DNA of 64,000 nt from Gemmataceae bacterium (GTDB lineage: Bacteria > Planctomycetota > Planctomycetia > Gemmatales > Gemmataceae). Positions 32,572-42,566 of this stretch are shown here, piece after piece; position 1 is the stretch's first letter, and every line of letters begins with the position of its first letter. Location of the stretch: positions 62,001 to 126,000 of the forward strand of contig LR594584.1 of NCBI GenBank assembly GCA_901538445.1, given 5' to 3'. The position numbers and the translations under genes were made by a program. The notes below the pieces were generated by a model. The model was not told the origin of the DNA and did not search any database. It worked only from the letters and a program-made list of their open reading frames with translations.

Positions 32572-34629
32572 ATGCCCGGACGGGTCCCGGTGGCCCTGGA
32601 ACTGGACACCCAGGCGACCGTCGTCCCCGACGGACGACAGGTGCTGCTCTCGGCCGCCGGCCGCCTCTTCGTGGACGGGACCCAGGAGGCCGGGCTCGTC
32701 CGCTCGTACCGCCTGGAGGGCGGCCGCGTCGTCGTGACCATGCTCGACGGCAGCGACTACCTCGTGCCGGCCGGGCGGCCCTGGCAACACCTCGGGTCCG
32801 ACGTGGTCTCGACCGCGGTCGCGGGCGGGTCGGTACTCATCGGCCGCGTCGCTGGCATGCACAAGTTGGAGTTGAACCAGTGCCAGATCCCATCCGAGGG
32901 GTTCGAGGCCATCGCCGGGCTCAAGAACCTGGCCCACCTGTACCTCGCCGGAACCAACGTCGGTGACGCCCACCTGCGGAAGTTACCGCCGCTCACCGCG
33001 GTCACGGACCTGGCCCTGAGGGACTGCCCGGTCGGGGACGAGGGGCTCGCGGGTTTGGAGAAGTGGGGGGCGCTGACCACCCTCATCCTGGACCGCACCG
33101 AGGTCAAGGGCGACGGGCTGAAGCACCTCGCGAATTGTCCCAAGCTCAAAACACTAAACCTGGACCGCAACCCGGTGACTTCGGAAGGGCTCATCGCACT
33201 CGCCGAGTCGAGGACAATCAGCGATTTATGGATTGAAGGCACGCCGATGACCGATGCGGCCGCGTCTGCCCTCGCTGGAATGGAAAAGCTCGACCGGATT
33301 CACGCGGTCGGCTGTAACGTCACCGATGCCCAGTGCAAGGCGCTATCGCTGTCGCATTCGCTCACGAAAGTCGGCGTTTCCGGCCCGCAAATTACCGACA
33401 AGGCCGCCGAGCATTTCACGCGCAACCCGCGGGTCGTTCAACTCTCATTCCTTAACTCGGGACTCACGGATTGGTCGTACCCCGTCCTGAAGGGGATGAA
33501 GCAACTCACGTGGCTCAATGTGACCGGGAGCCGCATCACCCCCACCGGGGTCGGCGCGCTCCGCAAGGCGCTGCCGAAGTGCCAGGTGCTCCCCGCCGGG
33601 CCGGACCCGGTCCACATCACCGCGGGCGACCGGAAGGCGCTCCAGTGGGCGCTGGACCAGGGGGCCGAGGTCGGGCTCGCGCACTTCAACGACTACGGCC
33701 GCGGGCTCACGTTCAAGAAGTCCGTGGACGAAATCGATGCGTACGAGTGGGCCGACTGGCTGGTCCCGCACCACATCAACTTCCACCGCCGCCCGGTTCT
33801 GAACGCCAAATCGGTCGAGAACCTCCGCGGGCTGACGAGCCTTTGCAACCTCGGTGCGGACGGATCGCCCCAGGGGGACGCGTGGCTCGCGAAACTCGCC
33901 GAACTGCCACTCGCGGGAACGCTCGTGAGCCTGTCGGTCAACGGCACCGGCCTCACGGACGCGGGCGCGAAGCACCTGACCGCGTTCCCCAAACTCCACG
34001 GCGTGTACCTGACCGGGAACCGCCTGTCGGGCGACGGGGCCGCGCACCTCCGGAAGCTCCCGCAGCTCCGGTTCGTGCTGTGGGGGGAGACGCTCACCGA
34101 CGACGCCCTCAAGGCGCTCAAGGGGCTCCCCTTGAGTGAGCTGCACATCAACGGGAACCCGGAGTTGGCCGACGCCGGGGTCGCGCACCTCGCCGGCCTC
34201 GCGGAACTGGGGCGACTCACGCTCGGCTCGCCGAAGGTCACCGACGCGGGGCTGGCCCGCGTGCTCCCGTCGCTGACCGCCCTCACCACCCTGTGGGTCC
34301 GGCACGAGGGCCTCGGCCCCGGGACGCTCGCCGCGGTCGGCGAGTGCAAGAGCCTGGCGGGGCTGGAACTGGCCGGGTGGCCGCTCGACGGCGACAAGCT
34401 CACGGCCCTCCGGCTCTCCCCGACCGTGACGCGGTTGTCGCTGCTGGACGTGCCCGGCGAGGTGTCCGACGCCACGCTCGCGCACCTCGCCACGCAGAAG
34501 CAGTTGAAGGCGCTCCTGCTCCCCGCGGTCAAGCTCGGCGAGGAGCGGGTCGTGAAGCTGTCGAAGGCCCTGAGCGACACCGTGGTCGCGACGGCCGACG
34601 GCGAGTTCGCGAACGGGATGAAAAAGTAG
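32572..34629 (+). CDS. Leucine-rich repeat protein
   Basis: 685 residues. After a beta-rich N-terminal domain (VALELDTQATVVPDG, LLSAAGRLFVDG, VVVTMLDGSDYLVPAGRP), leucine-rich repeats of about 24 residues run almost to the end, in two arrays (about 100-320 and 440-670), for example LAHLYLAGTNVGDAHLRKL and LVSLSVNGTGLTDAGAKHL. The 'LTDAGL' style of repeat is common in planctomycetes and serves protein contacts. No signal peptide is seen; the N-terminus may be shortened, but an in-frame stop lies 13 codons before the ATG. A short non-LRR stretch (about 340-430) links the arrays. Confidence 0.85.
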   Translation: MPGRVPVALELDTQATVVPDGRQVLLSAAGRLFVDGTQEAGLVRSYRLEGGRVVVTMLDGSDYLVPAGRPWQHLGSDVVSTAVAGGSVLIGRVAGMHKLELNQCQIPSEGFEAIAGLKNLAHLYLAGTNVGDAHLRKLPPLTAVTDLALRDCPVGDEGLAGLEKWGALTTLILDRTEVKGDGLKHLANCPKLKTLNLDRNPVTSEGLIALAESRTISDLWIEGTPMTDAAASALAGMEKLDRIHAVGCNVTDAQCKALSLSHSLTKVGVSGPQITDKAAEHFTRNPRVVQLSFLNSGLTDWSYPVLKGMKQLTWLNVTGSRITPTGVGALRKALPKCQVLPAGPDPVHITAGDRKALQWALDQGAEVGLAHFNDYGRGLTFKKSVDEIDAYEWADWLVPHHINFHRRPVLNAKSVENLRGLTSLCNLGADGSPQGDAWLAKLAELPLAGTLVSLSVNGTGLTDAGAKHLTAFPKLHGVYLTGNRLSGDGAAHLRKLPQLRFVLWGETLTDDALKALKGLPLSELHINGNPELADAGVAHLAGLAELGRLTLGSPKVTDAGLARVLPSLTALTTLWVRHEGLGPGTLAAVGECKSLAGLELAGWPLDGDKLTALRLSPTVTRLSLLDVPGEVSDATLAHLATQKQLKALLLPAVKLGEERVVKLSKALSDTVVATADGEFANGMKK

Positions 34630-35349
34630 TGTGGCCCCGCGTCCCGGGGCACGAGACCGCACCCCGGAACCCCGCAACGAACCCGGAGCAGCGACCTCGG
34701 ACGCCCGCTGAAGCACCCGGCCGCGCCCGCGTCAACACTTTGTGCAGGGCACGGTGCGACCCGGAGCACAGAACCCGAAACCCGAGCCCGAACACCACCG
34801 AGCGGCCGGCGCGGTGCCGAGGAACACGCCCAATGCCAGACGCGGCCCCCTTACCCTCCTCGACCGTCTCGCGCCACGTCCGCCCGGTGGGCAGGAGCTT
34901 CCGCTCGGCCCGGTCCCTGTTCCCCCACCCCACGACCTGGAGCCGCCCGTCCCACCACACCGGCAGCAGGGTCGGGTCGGCCTGCCAGTAGAACCGGACC
35001 TCCTTCTCGCCCCCGCGGTCGTGGCCCCGGTCCTCCAGCCCGTGCTGCTCGGGCCAAGGAGAGGGGGCAGTTCGCTGGTGGCGACGGCGACCGCGGTACA
35101 CGTGCCGTTCGCCCTCCCGCCCAGTCAAAAGAACACTTTCCCGCGGACGTCGCGGATGCCGGCGGGAGCCCGGTGGCACACGTCCCATGCACCGGGGTTC
35201 GGGAAGGTGCTCCGGAGCAGGCGCGTGCAGAGGCGCCCGGGGCGTCGATCGAACGGGTCGAGGAACGGCTGGCGGGAGAAGCTGTCCGCCGGCCGGCAGC
35301 GGTGCCTGTTGCCGCCGAGTGTGCGGCGACCGCTGGGGCGGCGAGGGCG
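34630..35349. other. Gap with a possible minus-strand gene remnant
   Basis: Between the LRR gene and the SGNH hydrolase no complete gene is seen. A minus-strand segment (about 34841-35011) reads like genuine protein and is listed separately; the rest is compositionally biased with no motif. Confidence 0.45.
34841..35011 (-). pseudogene. Remnant of a WWDG...WGN-type gene
   Basis: One minus-strand frame reads EVRFYWQADPTLLPVWWDGR followed by LQVVGWGNRDRAERKLLPTG and RTWRETVEEGKGA. This is low in Ala/Pro/Arg bias compared with surrounding shadow frames and has conserved-looking aromatic/Gly motifs. It has no plausible start, and both flanks become non-protein-like. It may be the remains of a gene related to small phage-type proteins; that is a guess. 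Confidence 0.3.
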
Positions 35350-36780
35350 TTACTTCTTCTCGGCAGCCAGGGGCGGGCGGTGGACGCGGAGCGCCGCGAC
35401 CGGGGTGTCGGGGCCGCCGGTGATTTCCAGCACGTGCTTGCCGGGCGGCAGCCCGCGGGCCAGCGTTAACGCCGTGCCCGCCGCGGGGGCCACGACCGCA
35501 TCGATCGCGTGCGACACGACCTTCCACCGCACCGTGAAGGCGTCTGGCACGGGCTTGACCCCGGCGAGCGCGAGGGCGTACTCGACCTGCCAGTGCGCCG
35601 GGTCGATGGCCACCCGCCCGGAGTTCGACACGAACCTCTTGTCCGACCGGCCGGCCCCGTCCGGCCCGGTGACCGACCCGCTCAGGGTGAACCCGAACAC
35701 CTTCGGATCGGCCGCGTCCTTCTTCACCTCCATCGTCCACTCCTCGACCACCGGCGGCTTCTCCCACCCGAACCCGGCGACCACCGGCCACTTCCCGCCC
35801 GGCTTCGCCAGCGCACGCGTCATGGCGAACGTCCCCGGGAATTCCGACGGCTTCTTCCCGTCGATTGTCACCGCCGCCGGCACACCGCCCTTCGCCCCGG
35901 GGGTACAGATCGCGTCCACGCGGGTGCCCTCGAACTCGACCCGCAGCTTGCCATCGCCCCACTTCACGTCGGTCCCGACGGCCAGCGTCTTCACCCACTC
36001 CTCGGCGGGCGACGGGCCGAGCTTCGGATCGTACCGCAGGTACGCCTTCACGCACTCGCCCATCAGGAACTCGCCGTGCGCGTTGAGGTGAACGGCGTCC
36101 CGCAGCAGCGCCTTCGGCTCCAGCTTGTTGGCGGTCAGGTACTGCTTCCAGAGGGCGCGCTGGTCGCACAGTTCGGTGCCGTACTTCCTTGACACCGCCG
36201 GGAGCCAGTTGTGGTTCATGAACGCGTTCCAGTGCTCGCCCTTCGGGGGCAGTTTCTTCGGGTCGGTCTCCTCGGTGAAGTCCTCGGGCCTGGTGAGGTG
36301 GTCGGTCTGCTGCAGCACCTCCGCGGTGGTGCGCTCGCGGACGCGGCGGACGACGTCCTCGTACTTGTCGTGCGCGCCGTACACGTGGAACACGAGGAGG
36401 TCCGGCTCGAACGGGTACAGGTCGGTTTCGGCGGTCTTGACGAGGTACTGCGACGCGAACCCGCCCAGCGCGCGGTTCTCGATCACGAGGTCGGCGTGCG
36501 GGAACCGCTTGCGCAGGTCCGCGGCCACCGCGTCGGCCCACTTCTGCTCGGTGATCGACTGGCCGTAGAAGAGAACCCGCACGGTGTTGCGCTGATCGGG
36601 CGTGCTGGTCGCGAGCAGCCGCATCGTCCGCTGGATGTTCTTGCCGAACGCCGACGGATCGACCTTCAGCGGCGGGTACTTTGGCTCGTCGGCCGGGGCG
36701 GGGGCGGGGGTGGCCGCGGCCGCGCACAGCAGGCACGGCCCGAGGAGGAGTGCCGCGACGCGGCGCCGGAGGGTGTTCAT
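35350..36780 (-). CDS. Secreted SGNH/GDSL-type hydrolase
   Basis: 476 residues with a signal peptide (RRRVAALLLGPCLLCAAAATPAPA). The N-terminal domain is SGNH-like: VLFYGQSITEQKWADA (nucleophile Ser in block I), ENRALGGFAS (block II), FHVYGAHDKYEDV (block III position) and LRDAVHLNAHGEFLMG (catalytic Asp/His, block V). The C-terminal part (about 280-470) is beta-rich (VKWGDGKLRVEFEGTRVDA, KHVLEITGGPDTPVAALRVH) and may bind carbohydrate. Such enzymes often de-acetylate polysaccharides. AAGGA precedes the ATG at 36780. Divergent from the cytochrome operon. Confidence 0.82.
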   Translation of the reverse strand: MNTLRRRVAALLLGPCLLCAAAATPAPAPADEPKYPPLKVDPSAFGKNIQRTMRLLATSTPDQRNTVRVLFYGQSITEQKWADAVAADLRKRFPHADLVIENRALGGFASQYLVKTAETDLYPFEPDLLVFHVYGAHDKYEDVVRRVRERTTAEVLQQTDHLTRPEDFTEETDPKKLPPKGEHWNAFMNHNWLPAVSRKYGTELCDQRALWKQYLTANKLEPKALLRDAVHLNAHGEFLMGECVKAYLRYDPKLGPSPAEEWVKTLAVGTDVKWGDGKLRVEFEGTRVDAICTPGAKGGVPAAVTIDGKKPSEFPGTFAMTRALAKPGGKWPVVAGFGWEKPPVVEEWTMEVKKDAADPKVFGFTLSGSVTGPDGAGRSDKRFVSNSGRVAIDPAHWQVEYALALAGVKPVPDAFTVRWKVVSHAIDAVVAPAAGTALTLARGLPPGKHVLEITGGPDTPVAALRVHRPPLAAEKK

Positions 36781-36949
36781 TGCGTTCCTTCTGTGCAACG
36801 GGAACCGCCTGTCTGTCTACGAAATAGCCCGCCGGCGACCGGACCCACGCACCACGCCCGCCCGGGGCCGGCGACGAATCGCCGCGGCCGTGTCTGCGCG
36901 AGCAACCGGTGGGATTCTGAATGCAGTCCCGCCCGCGGAGTCCTCCCCG

Positions 36950-39148
36950 ATGCCCCGCCTGCTCCTCCTGGTGCCCGCCCTGCTCGCCGGCCTGCTCGGC
37001 GTGCGGGCCGCCGACAGGGCCGCCCCGTCCGGCCCCGCCGCCGACCTCAAGTTCGCCACGCCGGCCGAGAGCAAGGCCGAGTTCGACCGGGCCGTCGCGC
37101 CGGTCCTGGCGAAACACTGCAACGCGTGCCACAACGGCAAGAAGGACGAGGGCGACCTCGACCTGACGGCCCTCGACCCGGACATGAAGGCGACCACCAG
37201 CGGGGCCCGGTGGGCGATGGTGGTCGAGAAGGTGGTCGCGGGCGAGATGCCGCCGAAGGGGAAGCCCCGGCCCCCGGCCGAGGAGCTGGCGGCGGTGGTC
37301 CGGTGGGCGCGGGCCGAGGCCAAGCGTTCGAACCGGCCGTTCACCCGCCGGGCCGCCTACGCCAACGGCAACAGCGTCCCGCACGCCGCCCTGTTCGACC
37401 CGAAGAACGTCCCGGCGTTCGACGGCGGCCCCCGCGTCCGCCGGCTCAGCCCCGAGATCTACGCCGCGTTCACCGGCGAGTTGGCGAAGGGGAAGCCCGG
37501 GATCGCGCAGCCGTTCTCCCCCGAGGGGAAGACGACGTTCAAGGACATGGGCGGACCCAAGATCGACGAGCCGGTCACGGCCCAGCTCATCCAGAACGCC
37601 CTGGCGATCGCCGAGGCCCAGACCAACCACAAGGTCGAGAACGGCGAGGTGAAAGCGGTCGGGTACACGGCGAAGGAGTTCCTGGCCCTGCTCGACCCGG
37701 CCCGCCCGCCGACCGACGCCCAGGTCGAGGCCGCCGTCGCCCACCAGTTCAACCTCATCCTCCGCCGCCCGCCGACCGACGACGAGCGGAAGCGGTTCGC
37801 CGCGTTCACCCGCAAGAACCTCGGCGACGCGGGTCCGGCCGTCGGGCTCCGGTACTCGCTGGCCGCGGTGCTGATGCTCCCCGAGGCGGTGTTCCGCATG
37901 GAGGTCGGCTCGGGCAAGCCGGACGCGAAGGGCCGCGTCCGCCTGTCGCCCCGCGAGATCGCCTTCGCCCTCAGCTACGGCCTGACCGACCGCCGCCCGG
38001 ACGTCGAACTGCTCAAGGCCGCCGCGACCGGCGAACTCGACACCGACGCCGGGGTCGCCAAACAGGCCCGCCGCCTGCTCGACGACTCCAAGACCGAGAA
38101 GCCCCGCATCCTCCGCTTCTTCCGCGAGTACTTCGGGTACGCCGCCGCCACCGAGGTCTTCAAGAACGACAAGGACAACCCCGAGCACGACGCCCGCACG
38201 CTGGTCGAGGACACCGACCGGCTCATCCTCTACGTCCTGGAGCAAGACAAGGACGTCCTCCGCGAGCTGCTGACCACGAACAAGAGCTTCGTGGCGTACA
38301 AGACCGGCGCGACGCTCAAGAAGCAACGTGCCGAGGCGCTGGCGAAGTTCGAGAAGGAGAAGGCCGCCAACCCCGAGAAGTTCAAGACCAAGCAGCCGCC
38401 GAAGGTGGGCCGGAGCGTGTACGAGGCCTACGGGTTGAAGGACTTCCCGGACCAGCAACCGGCCGACCTCCCGGCCGACCAGCGGGCGGGCATCCTGACG
38501 CAGCCGAGCTGGCTGGTGGCGAACTCGACCAGCGACGACAACCACGCCATCCACCGCGGCAAGTGGGTCCGCGAGCGGCTCCTCGGGGGCGTCGTGCCCG
38601 ACGTGCCGATCACCGTGGACGCCCAGTTGCCGATCGCCCCCGAGAAGACGCTGCGGGAGCGGATGGCGGTGACGGAGCAGGAGTACTGCTGGAAGTGCCA
38701 CCGGCTCATGAACGACGTCGCCTACCCGTTCGAGCAGTTCGACCACTTCGGCCGGTTCCGCACGGCCGAGGCGGTCCTCGACCCCGAGGCCACGGCGAAG
38801 AACAAGGACGCGAAGGGGAAGCCGCTCGGCCCGGTGATGAAGGGCGTGCCGGTGAACGCCGCCGGGCTCGTCGCCCACGTCGGCGACCCGGCCCTCGAAG
38901 GGCCGGTGACCGGGGCCGTCCCGTTCCTCAAGAAGCTGGCCGCGTCGGAGCGGGTCGAGCAGGTGTTCGTCCGCCACGCCTTCCGGTACTGGACGGGGCG
39001 GAACGAGTCGCCCGGGGACGCCGCCTCCCTCCAGGCCGCGCAGAAGGCGTACCGCGCGAGCGGCGGGAGCATGAAGGCGCTCGTCGCCGCGCTGATGAGC
39101 AGCGAGTCCTTCCTGTACCGCGTCCCGGAAGCCGGGGCGGAGAAGTGA
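36950..39148 (+). CDS. Planctomycete c-type cytochrome, DUF1592/1588/1585 type
   Basis: 732 residues with a signal peptide (MPRLLLLVPALLAGLLGVRA). An N-terminal planctomycete cytochrome c domain binds haem through CNACH (about residue 60). The DUF1592-like part (LSPREIAFALSYGLTDRRPD), DUF1588 (ILTQPSWLVANSTSDDNHAI, HRGKWVRERLLGG) and a second CxxCH (EYCWKCHRLMNDVAYPFEQF) follow, ending in a DUF1585-like segment (FVRHAFRYWTGRNES). These proteins are thought to move electrons outside the cytoplasm, but the reaction is unknown. A GTG-started PQQ-propeller gene follows after 32 bases, then a DUF1552 gene. Confidence 0.9.
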   Translation: MPRLLLLVPALLAGLLGVRAADRAAPSGPAADLKFATPAESKAEFDRAVAPVLAKHCNACHNGKKDEGDLDLTALDPDMKATTSGARWAMVVEKVVAGEMPPKGKPRPPAEELAAVVRWARAEAKRSNRPFTRRAAYANGNSVPHAALFDPKNVPAFDGGPRVRRLSPEIYAAFTGELAKGKPGIAQPFSPEGKTTFKDMGGPKIDEPVTAQLIQNALAIAEAQTNHKVENGEVKAVGYTAKEFLALLDPARPPTDAQVEAAVAHQFNLILRRPPTDDERKRFAAFTRKNLGDAGPAVGLRYSLAAVLMLPEAVFRMEVGSGKPDAKGRVRLSPREIAFALSYGLTDRRPDVELLKAAATGELDTDAGVAKQARRLLDDSKTEKPRILRFFREYFGYAAATEVFKNDKDNPEHDARTLVEDTDRLILYVLEQDKDVLRELLTTNKSFVAYKTGATLKKQRAEALAKFEKEKAANPEKFKTKQPPKVGRSVYEAYGLKDFPDQQPADLPADQRAGILTQPSWLVANSTSDDNHAIHRGKWVRERLLGGVVPDVPITVDAQLPIAPEKTLRERMAVTEQEYCWKCHRLMNDVAYPFEQFDHFGRFRTAEAVLDPEATAKNKDAKGKPLGPVMKGVPVNAAGLVAHVGDPALEGPVTGAVPFLKKLAASERVEQVFVRHAFRYWTGRNESPGDAASLQAAQKAYRASGGSMKALVAALMSSESFLYRVPEAGAEK

Positions 39149-39180
39149 CCGTGACCACCCGGCTCTTGCGGAGGAACGCC

Positions 39181-41133
39181 GTGCCCACTCGTCGCGATCT
39201 GCTGAAGACGCTCGGCCTGGTGGCGGTTACTGCGCTCCCGGCCGGGGTCGTCCTCCTCGCGCCGGCGTCCGGTGCGCCCGCGACTCAAACCGCTCCGGTC
39301 ACGACCGCGCCCAAGGGCGGGTATGCCGTCGCGCGGCTGGAGTTGTCCGCGGGGTTGCAGGACGCCGACGACAAAGACCCGCCCGCGCCCCAGCAACTCC
39401 TGGTGGCCCTGCGGGACGGCAAGCTCGCGAACCTGTGGTTCGTGCGGCCCTTCGCCGGGGACCGCCGGCTGATGGCCGAGCGGTCGACCGTCGCCCTCAC
39501 CGCGGACACCCTGGCCGGAACGGTCGACCTCCGCACCGCCTTGAACCGCGGCAGCCCCCAGGTCGGCATCGCCCTCTCGCTCCGCCTCACGGTCGGCGGC
39601 GGGAAGGTGTCCGGGACTTACGAGGTGACCGCGGACAAGGGACCGTACAAGTCGGCGAAGGGGACCGCGGCCGGAACGCTGACGGCGGAAGCGGCGGCCT
39701 CCGACGCACTCGCACCGGAGGCCTCGTGGGCGTCCTTCTGGGGGAGCAACGGCGACATGAGTGCCGGGCCGCAACCCCCGCTGGTCGCGGACCTCGCGAA
39801 GGCCCGCCCCGTGTGGCGGAGCGAGACGTACGTCCCCACCGCCTACGGCAACGCCCCGGACAGCCGCTACTTCACCCGGGCCGTGGTCACCGGCAACGGC
39901 GGCGGCGGCAGTTCGCCCGTGGTCGGCAACGGCACCGTGTACCAGTACTTCTACGTGCCGAGTCCGCAGTCCGAGCCCGCCCTCGAGGGGAACCCCTTCT
40001 GGGAGAAGAGCTACAAGGACGACGCCGACTTCAAGCAGAAGATGGCCGCACTCAACGCCAACGAGCGCGAGGCGGCGCAGGTGCTGAACCACTTCCGCCC
40101 GCTGGCCGACGACGTGATCGTGGCGATCGACGCCGCCACCGGCGCGGAGAAGTGGCGCACCGTGCTCCCCCTGCGGTCGCCGAACCTCCAGACCCACAAA
40201 CACCGCGGCGTCTCGGGCGTGCCGCTGCTCGCCGGGGACACGCTGTTCGTTCCCAACCTGACGTCGCGGTTGTACACCCTCGACGCGAAGACCGGCGCGC
40301 TCAAGTGGGAGTACCCCGCGTTCGCGCCGTCCGACAAGGCACCCGCCGTCACCCCGCCGGCGAACCCGTCCCCGATGCTGGTCGCGGGGCACGTGATCAC
40401 CGTCCGCGGGGGTGCCCACAACGGGACCGTCGTCGCCCTCGACCCCGCCACGGGTGCCGAGCGGTGGAAGGCACCGGGTGGGTATCTGCTCCGGTGGCAG
40501 AGCGGCGGCAAGGACCGGCTCGTCACCCTGACCGGTTCCGAGAAGCGGACGCTGGCCTGCTTCGACCCGGCCGACGGCAAGGTGCTGTGGAAGCAGGAGA
40601 CGACGCTCCAGGCGGTCGCGCCGCTCAGCGCGGTAGTGGCCGGCGACCTGCTCCTGGCGTCGCCCCCGCCCCCGAAGGGCGGCGGGAACGTCGTCCGCTA
40701 CGAGGGCTGGAAGCTGTCCGACACCGGGGCCGAGCGGGTGTGGCAGGACGCGGAACTCCTCGCGGACGAGAACCTGCCGGTGACCGTCGCCGGCGGCCGG
40801 GCGTACCTGCTGGGCAAGCAACTGATCCGCGTGCTCGACGCGGCGACCGGCAAGCCGGCGGCCGAGCGGAAGTACGACCAGCACGGCCCCGGTTCCAACC
40901 CATGGCTCGGCGCGGTCGGCGACCGGTTGCTGTTCCTGCCCGAGGGCCAACACGGCGTCGCACGGCTGACGTTCCTCGACCGCGACCTGAAGGACCTCGG
41001 CCCACTGTGGCTCCCGGCCAACGTGGAAACGACCGCCTACAACTCGCAGCCGGTCGTCTACCCGGTCGCGGACGGGCGGCTGTTCGTCCGCGGCGGCGAC
41101 GGCGTGTACTGCTACGACCTCCGGACCAAGTAA
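39181..41133 (+). CDS. Tat-exported PQQ-like beta-propeller protein
   Basis: 650 residues. Starts with GTG at 39181, with GGAGGA 5 bases upstream. The N-terminus has a twin-arginine signal (MPTRRDLLKTLG, then ALPAGVVLLAPASGAPA). After a family-less domain, PQQ-type blades repeat: VIVAIDAATGAEKWRTVLP, LYTLDAKTGALKWEYPA, VVALDPATGAERWKAPGG, LACFDPADGKVLWKQETT and VLDAATGKPA. The repeats are those of PQQ-like/BamB propellers; true PQQ-binding residues cannot be confirmed. It lies between a cytochrome and a DUF1552 gene, so an exported redox unit is plausible. Confidence 0.85.
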   Translation: MPTRRDLLKTLGLVAVTALPAGVVLLAPASGAPATQTAPVTTAPKGGYAVARLELSAGLQDADDKDPPAPQQLLVALRDGKLANLWFVRPFAGDRRLMAERSTVALTADTLAGTVDLRTALNRGSPQVGIALSLRLTVGGGKVSGTYEVTADKGPYKSAKGTAAGTLTAEAAASDALAPEASWASFWGSNGDMSAGPQPPLVADLAKARPVWRSETYVPTAYGNAPDSRYFTRAVVTGNGGGGSSPVVGNGTVYQYFYVPSPQSEPALEGNPFWEKSYKDDADFKQKMAALNANEREAAQVLNHFRPLADDVIVAIDAATGAEKWRTVLPLRSPNLQTHKHRGVSGVPLLAGDTLFVPNLTSRLYTLDAKTGALKWEYPAFAPSDKAPAVTPPANPSPMLVAGHVITVRGGAHNGTVVALDPATGAERWKAPGGYLLRWQSGGKDRLVTLTGSEKRTLACFDPADGKVLWKQETTLQAVAPLSAVVAGDLLLASPPPPKGGGNVVRYEGWKLSDTGAERVWQDAELLADENLPVTVAGGRAYLLGKQLIRVLDAATGKPAAERKYDQHGPGSNPWLGAVGDRLLFLPEGQHGVARLTFLDRDLKDLGPLWLPANVETTAYNSQPVVYPVADGRLFVRGGDGVYCYDLRTK

Positions 41134-41168
41134 CTTACCCCACCCTCACCCCGTTTCGGATGCCTTCC

Positions 41169-42566
41169 ATGCAACTCGACCGTCGTGACGCACTCAAGAC
41201 CCTCGGCGTGTCGGCCGGGGCCACGTTCCTCACCCCGGTCCTGTCGCGGATCGAGGCGCAGGCCGCCGGCAAGGCGGTCGCCGCGAAGCGGTTCGTGTTC
41301 GTGGTCGAGAGCAACGGCGTGCGGCCGGAGCAGGTCGCCCCGGTCGGCGTCAAGCGCGACCCCCGGCAGCAGCAGGCCCTCAACGGCCCCGAGGAGTTCA
41401 TCGACGTCCCGCTGAAGGGCAAGGAGTTGCCCTTCTCGCTGGAGCCGGTGAAGGCCTGGAAGGACAAGGTGACGGTCGTCAACGGGCTGTCGGGGCGGGT
41501 GTGCGGCGGCGGCCACTCGAACAACTTCCAGGCCCTCGGGGCGTTCGGGGCGGGCCGCGGCAACGGCGGCGAGAGCACGGCCATCCTCGGCGAGACGGTC
41601 GACGGGGCCCTGGCGAAGCACCTCGGCGGCATCTTCCCGCACATCGGCCTCGGCATCTCGAAGCGGCTCGAGAACAACATCATCTACAACGTCTCGGCGA
41701 TCGGCCCGAACAAGGGGCTGCCGACGATGTGCAACCCCGCCAACGCCTACGGCACCCTGTTCGGCATCGTCGCCGACGGGGCCGCCAAGCAGGAGTTCGC
41801 CGCCAAGAACAACCTGCTGGACTTCCTCAAGGACGACGTGAAGAAGGCCGAGAAGTCGGTCGCCGGGGCCGAGCGGGAGCAGTTCCAGGCGTACCTCGAA
41901 ACGTTCGAGACGCTCCGCGACCGGCAGAGCAAGCTGAACGAGATCAAGCACACCCTCCGCGAGAAGGGGCCGGTCGTTTCCGACAAGTACAAGAGCGCCG
42001 TGGAGACGGACCGGCTCGACGCCCAGTTCGACCTCGGGGCCGCGGCCCTCACCTGCGGGCTGACGAACGTGCTGACCCTGTCGTCGGCCGCGGGCGTCCG
42101 CGACTTCGACATCACGTTCAAGGGGCTGGGGCTGAACATCGACAAGCACTCGATCGGCCACGGCGGCAGCTACCAGGGGAAGACCTGGGCCGACCTCTAC
42201 AACATCATCCGGCGGTACCACTTCGACCTCATCGCCGGGCTGATGAAGAAGCTGGAGAAGGTGCCCGAGGGGAACGGCACCATGCTCGACAACACGGTGA
42301 TCGTGTACCTGAGCGACGGGGCCGAGAGCCACCACAGCCGGTGCTGGGAGTGGCCGATGGTCGTGATCGGGGACATGGGCGGGAAGCTGAAGACCGGCCG
42401 GTACGTCGACTACCCCGGGTACGGCCGCAAGGGGCACCGCACGACCGCGAACATGTACCTGACGCTGCTCCACCTGGCCGGGGCCACCCGCGACACGTTC
42501 GGCACGCCCGACCCGAGCCTCAAGGACATCGACCAGACCGGCCCGCTTGCCGAGTTGCTCGCGTGA
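41169..42566 (+). CDS. DUF1552 family exported protein
   Basis: 465 residues. The N-terminus carries a Tat-like signal (MQLDRRDALKTLGVSAGATF). DUF1552 marks are the glycine-rich GRVCGGGHSNNFQALGAFGA, DNTVIVYLSDGAESHHSRCW and GYGRKGHRTTANMYLTLLHL. In planctomycetes such genes commonly follow a DUF1592-type cytochrome, as here. The fold is thought to be related to DUF1501; activity unknown. An in-frame ATG at 41160 (MPSMQ) is the alternative start. Confidence 0.88.
   Translation: MQLDRRDALKTLGVSAGATFLTPVLSRIEAQAAGKAVAAKRFVFVVESNGVRPEQVAPVGVKRDPRQQQALNGPEEFIDVPLKGKELPFSLEPVKAWKDKVTVVNGLSGRVCGGGHSNNFQALGAFGAGRGNGGESTAILGETVDGALAKHLGGIFPHIGLGISKRLENNIIYNVSAIGPNKGLPTMCNPANAYGTLFGIVADGAAKQEFAAKNNLLDFLKDDVKKAEKSVAGAEREQFQAYLETFETLRDRQSKLNEIKHTLREKGPVVSDKYKSAVETDRLDAQFDLGAAALTCGLTNVLTLSSAAGVRDFDITFKGLGLNIDKHSIGHGGSYQGKTWADLYNIIRRYHFDLIAGLMKKLEKVPEGNGTMLDNTVIVYLSDGAESHHSRCWEWPMVVIGDMGGKLKTGRYVDYPGYGRKGHRTTANMYLTLLHLAGATRDTFGTPDPSLKDIDQTGPLAELLA

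Noticed and set aside
34529-38977. A minus-strand open frame of nearly 1500 codons
   Set aside because: It runs antisense through the LRR gene end and the cytochrome gene, is Arg/Gly/Ala/Pro-rich and lacks domains. It is a product of GC-biased codon use.
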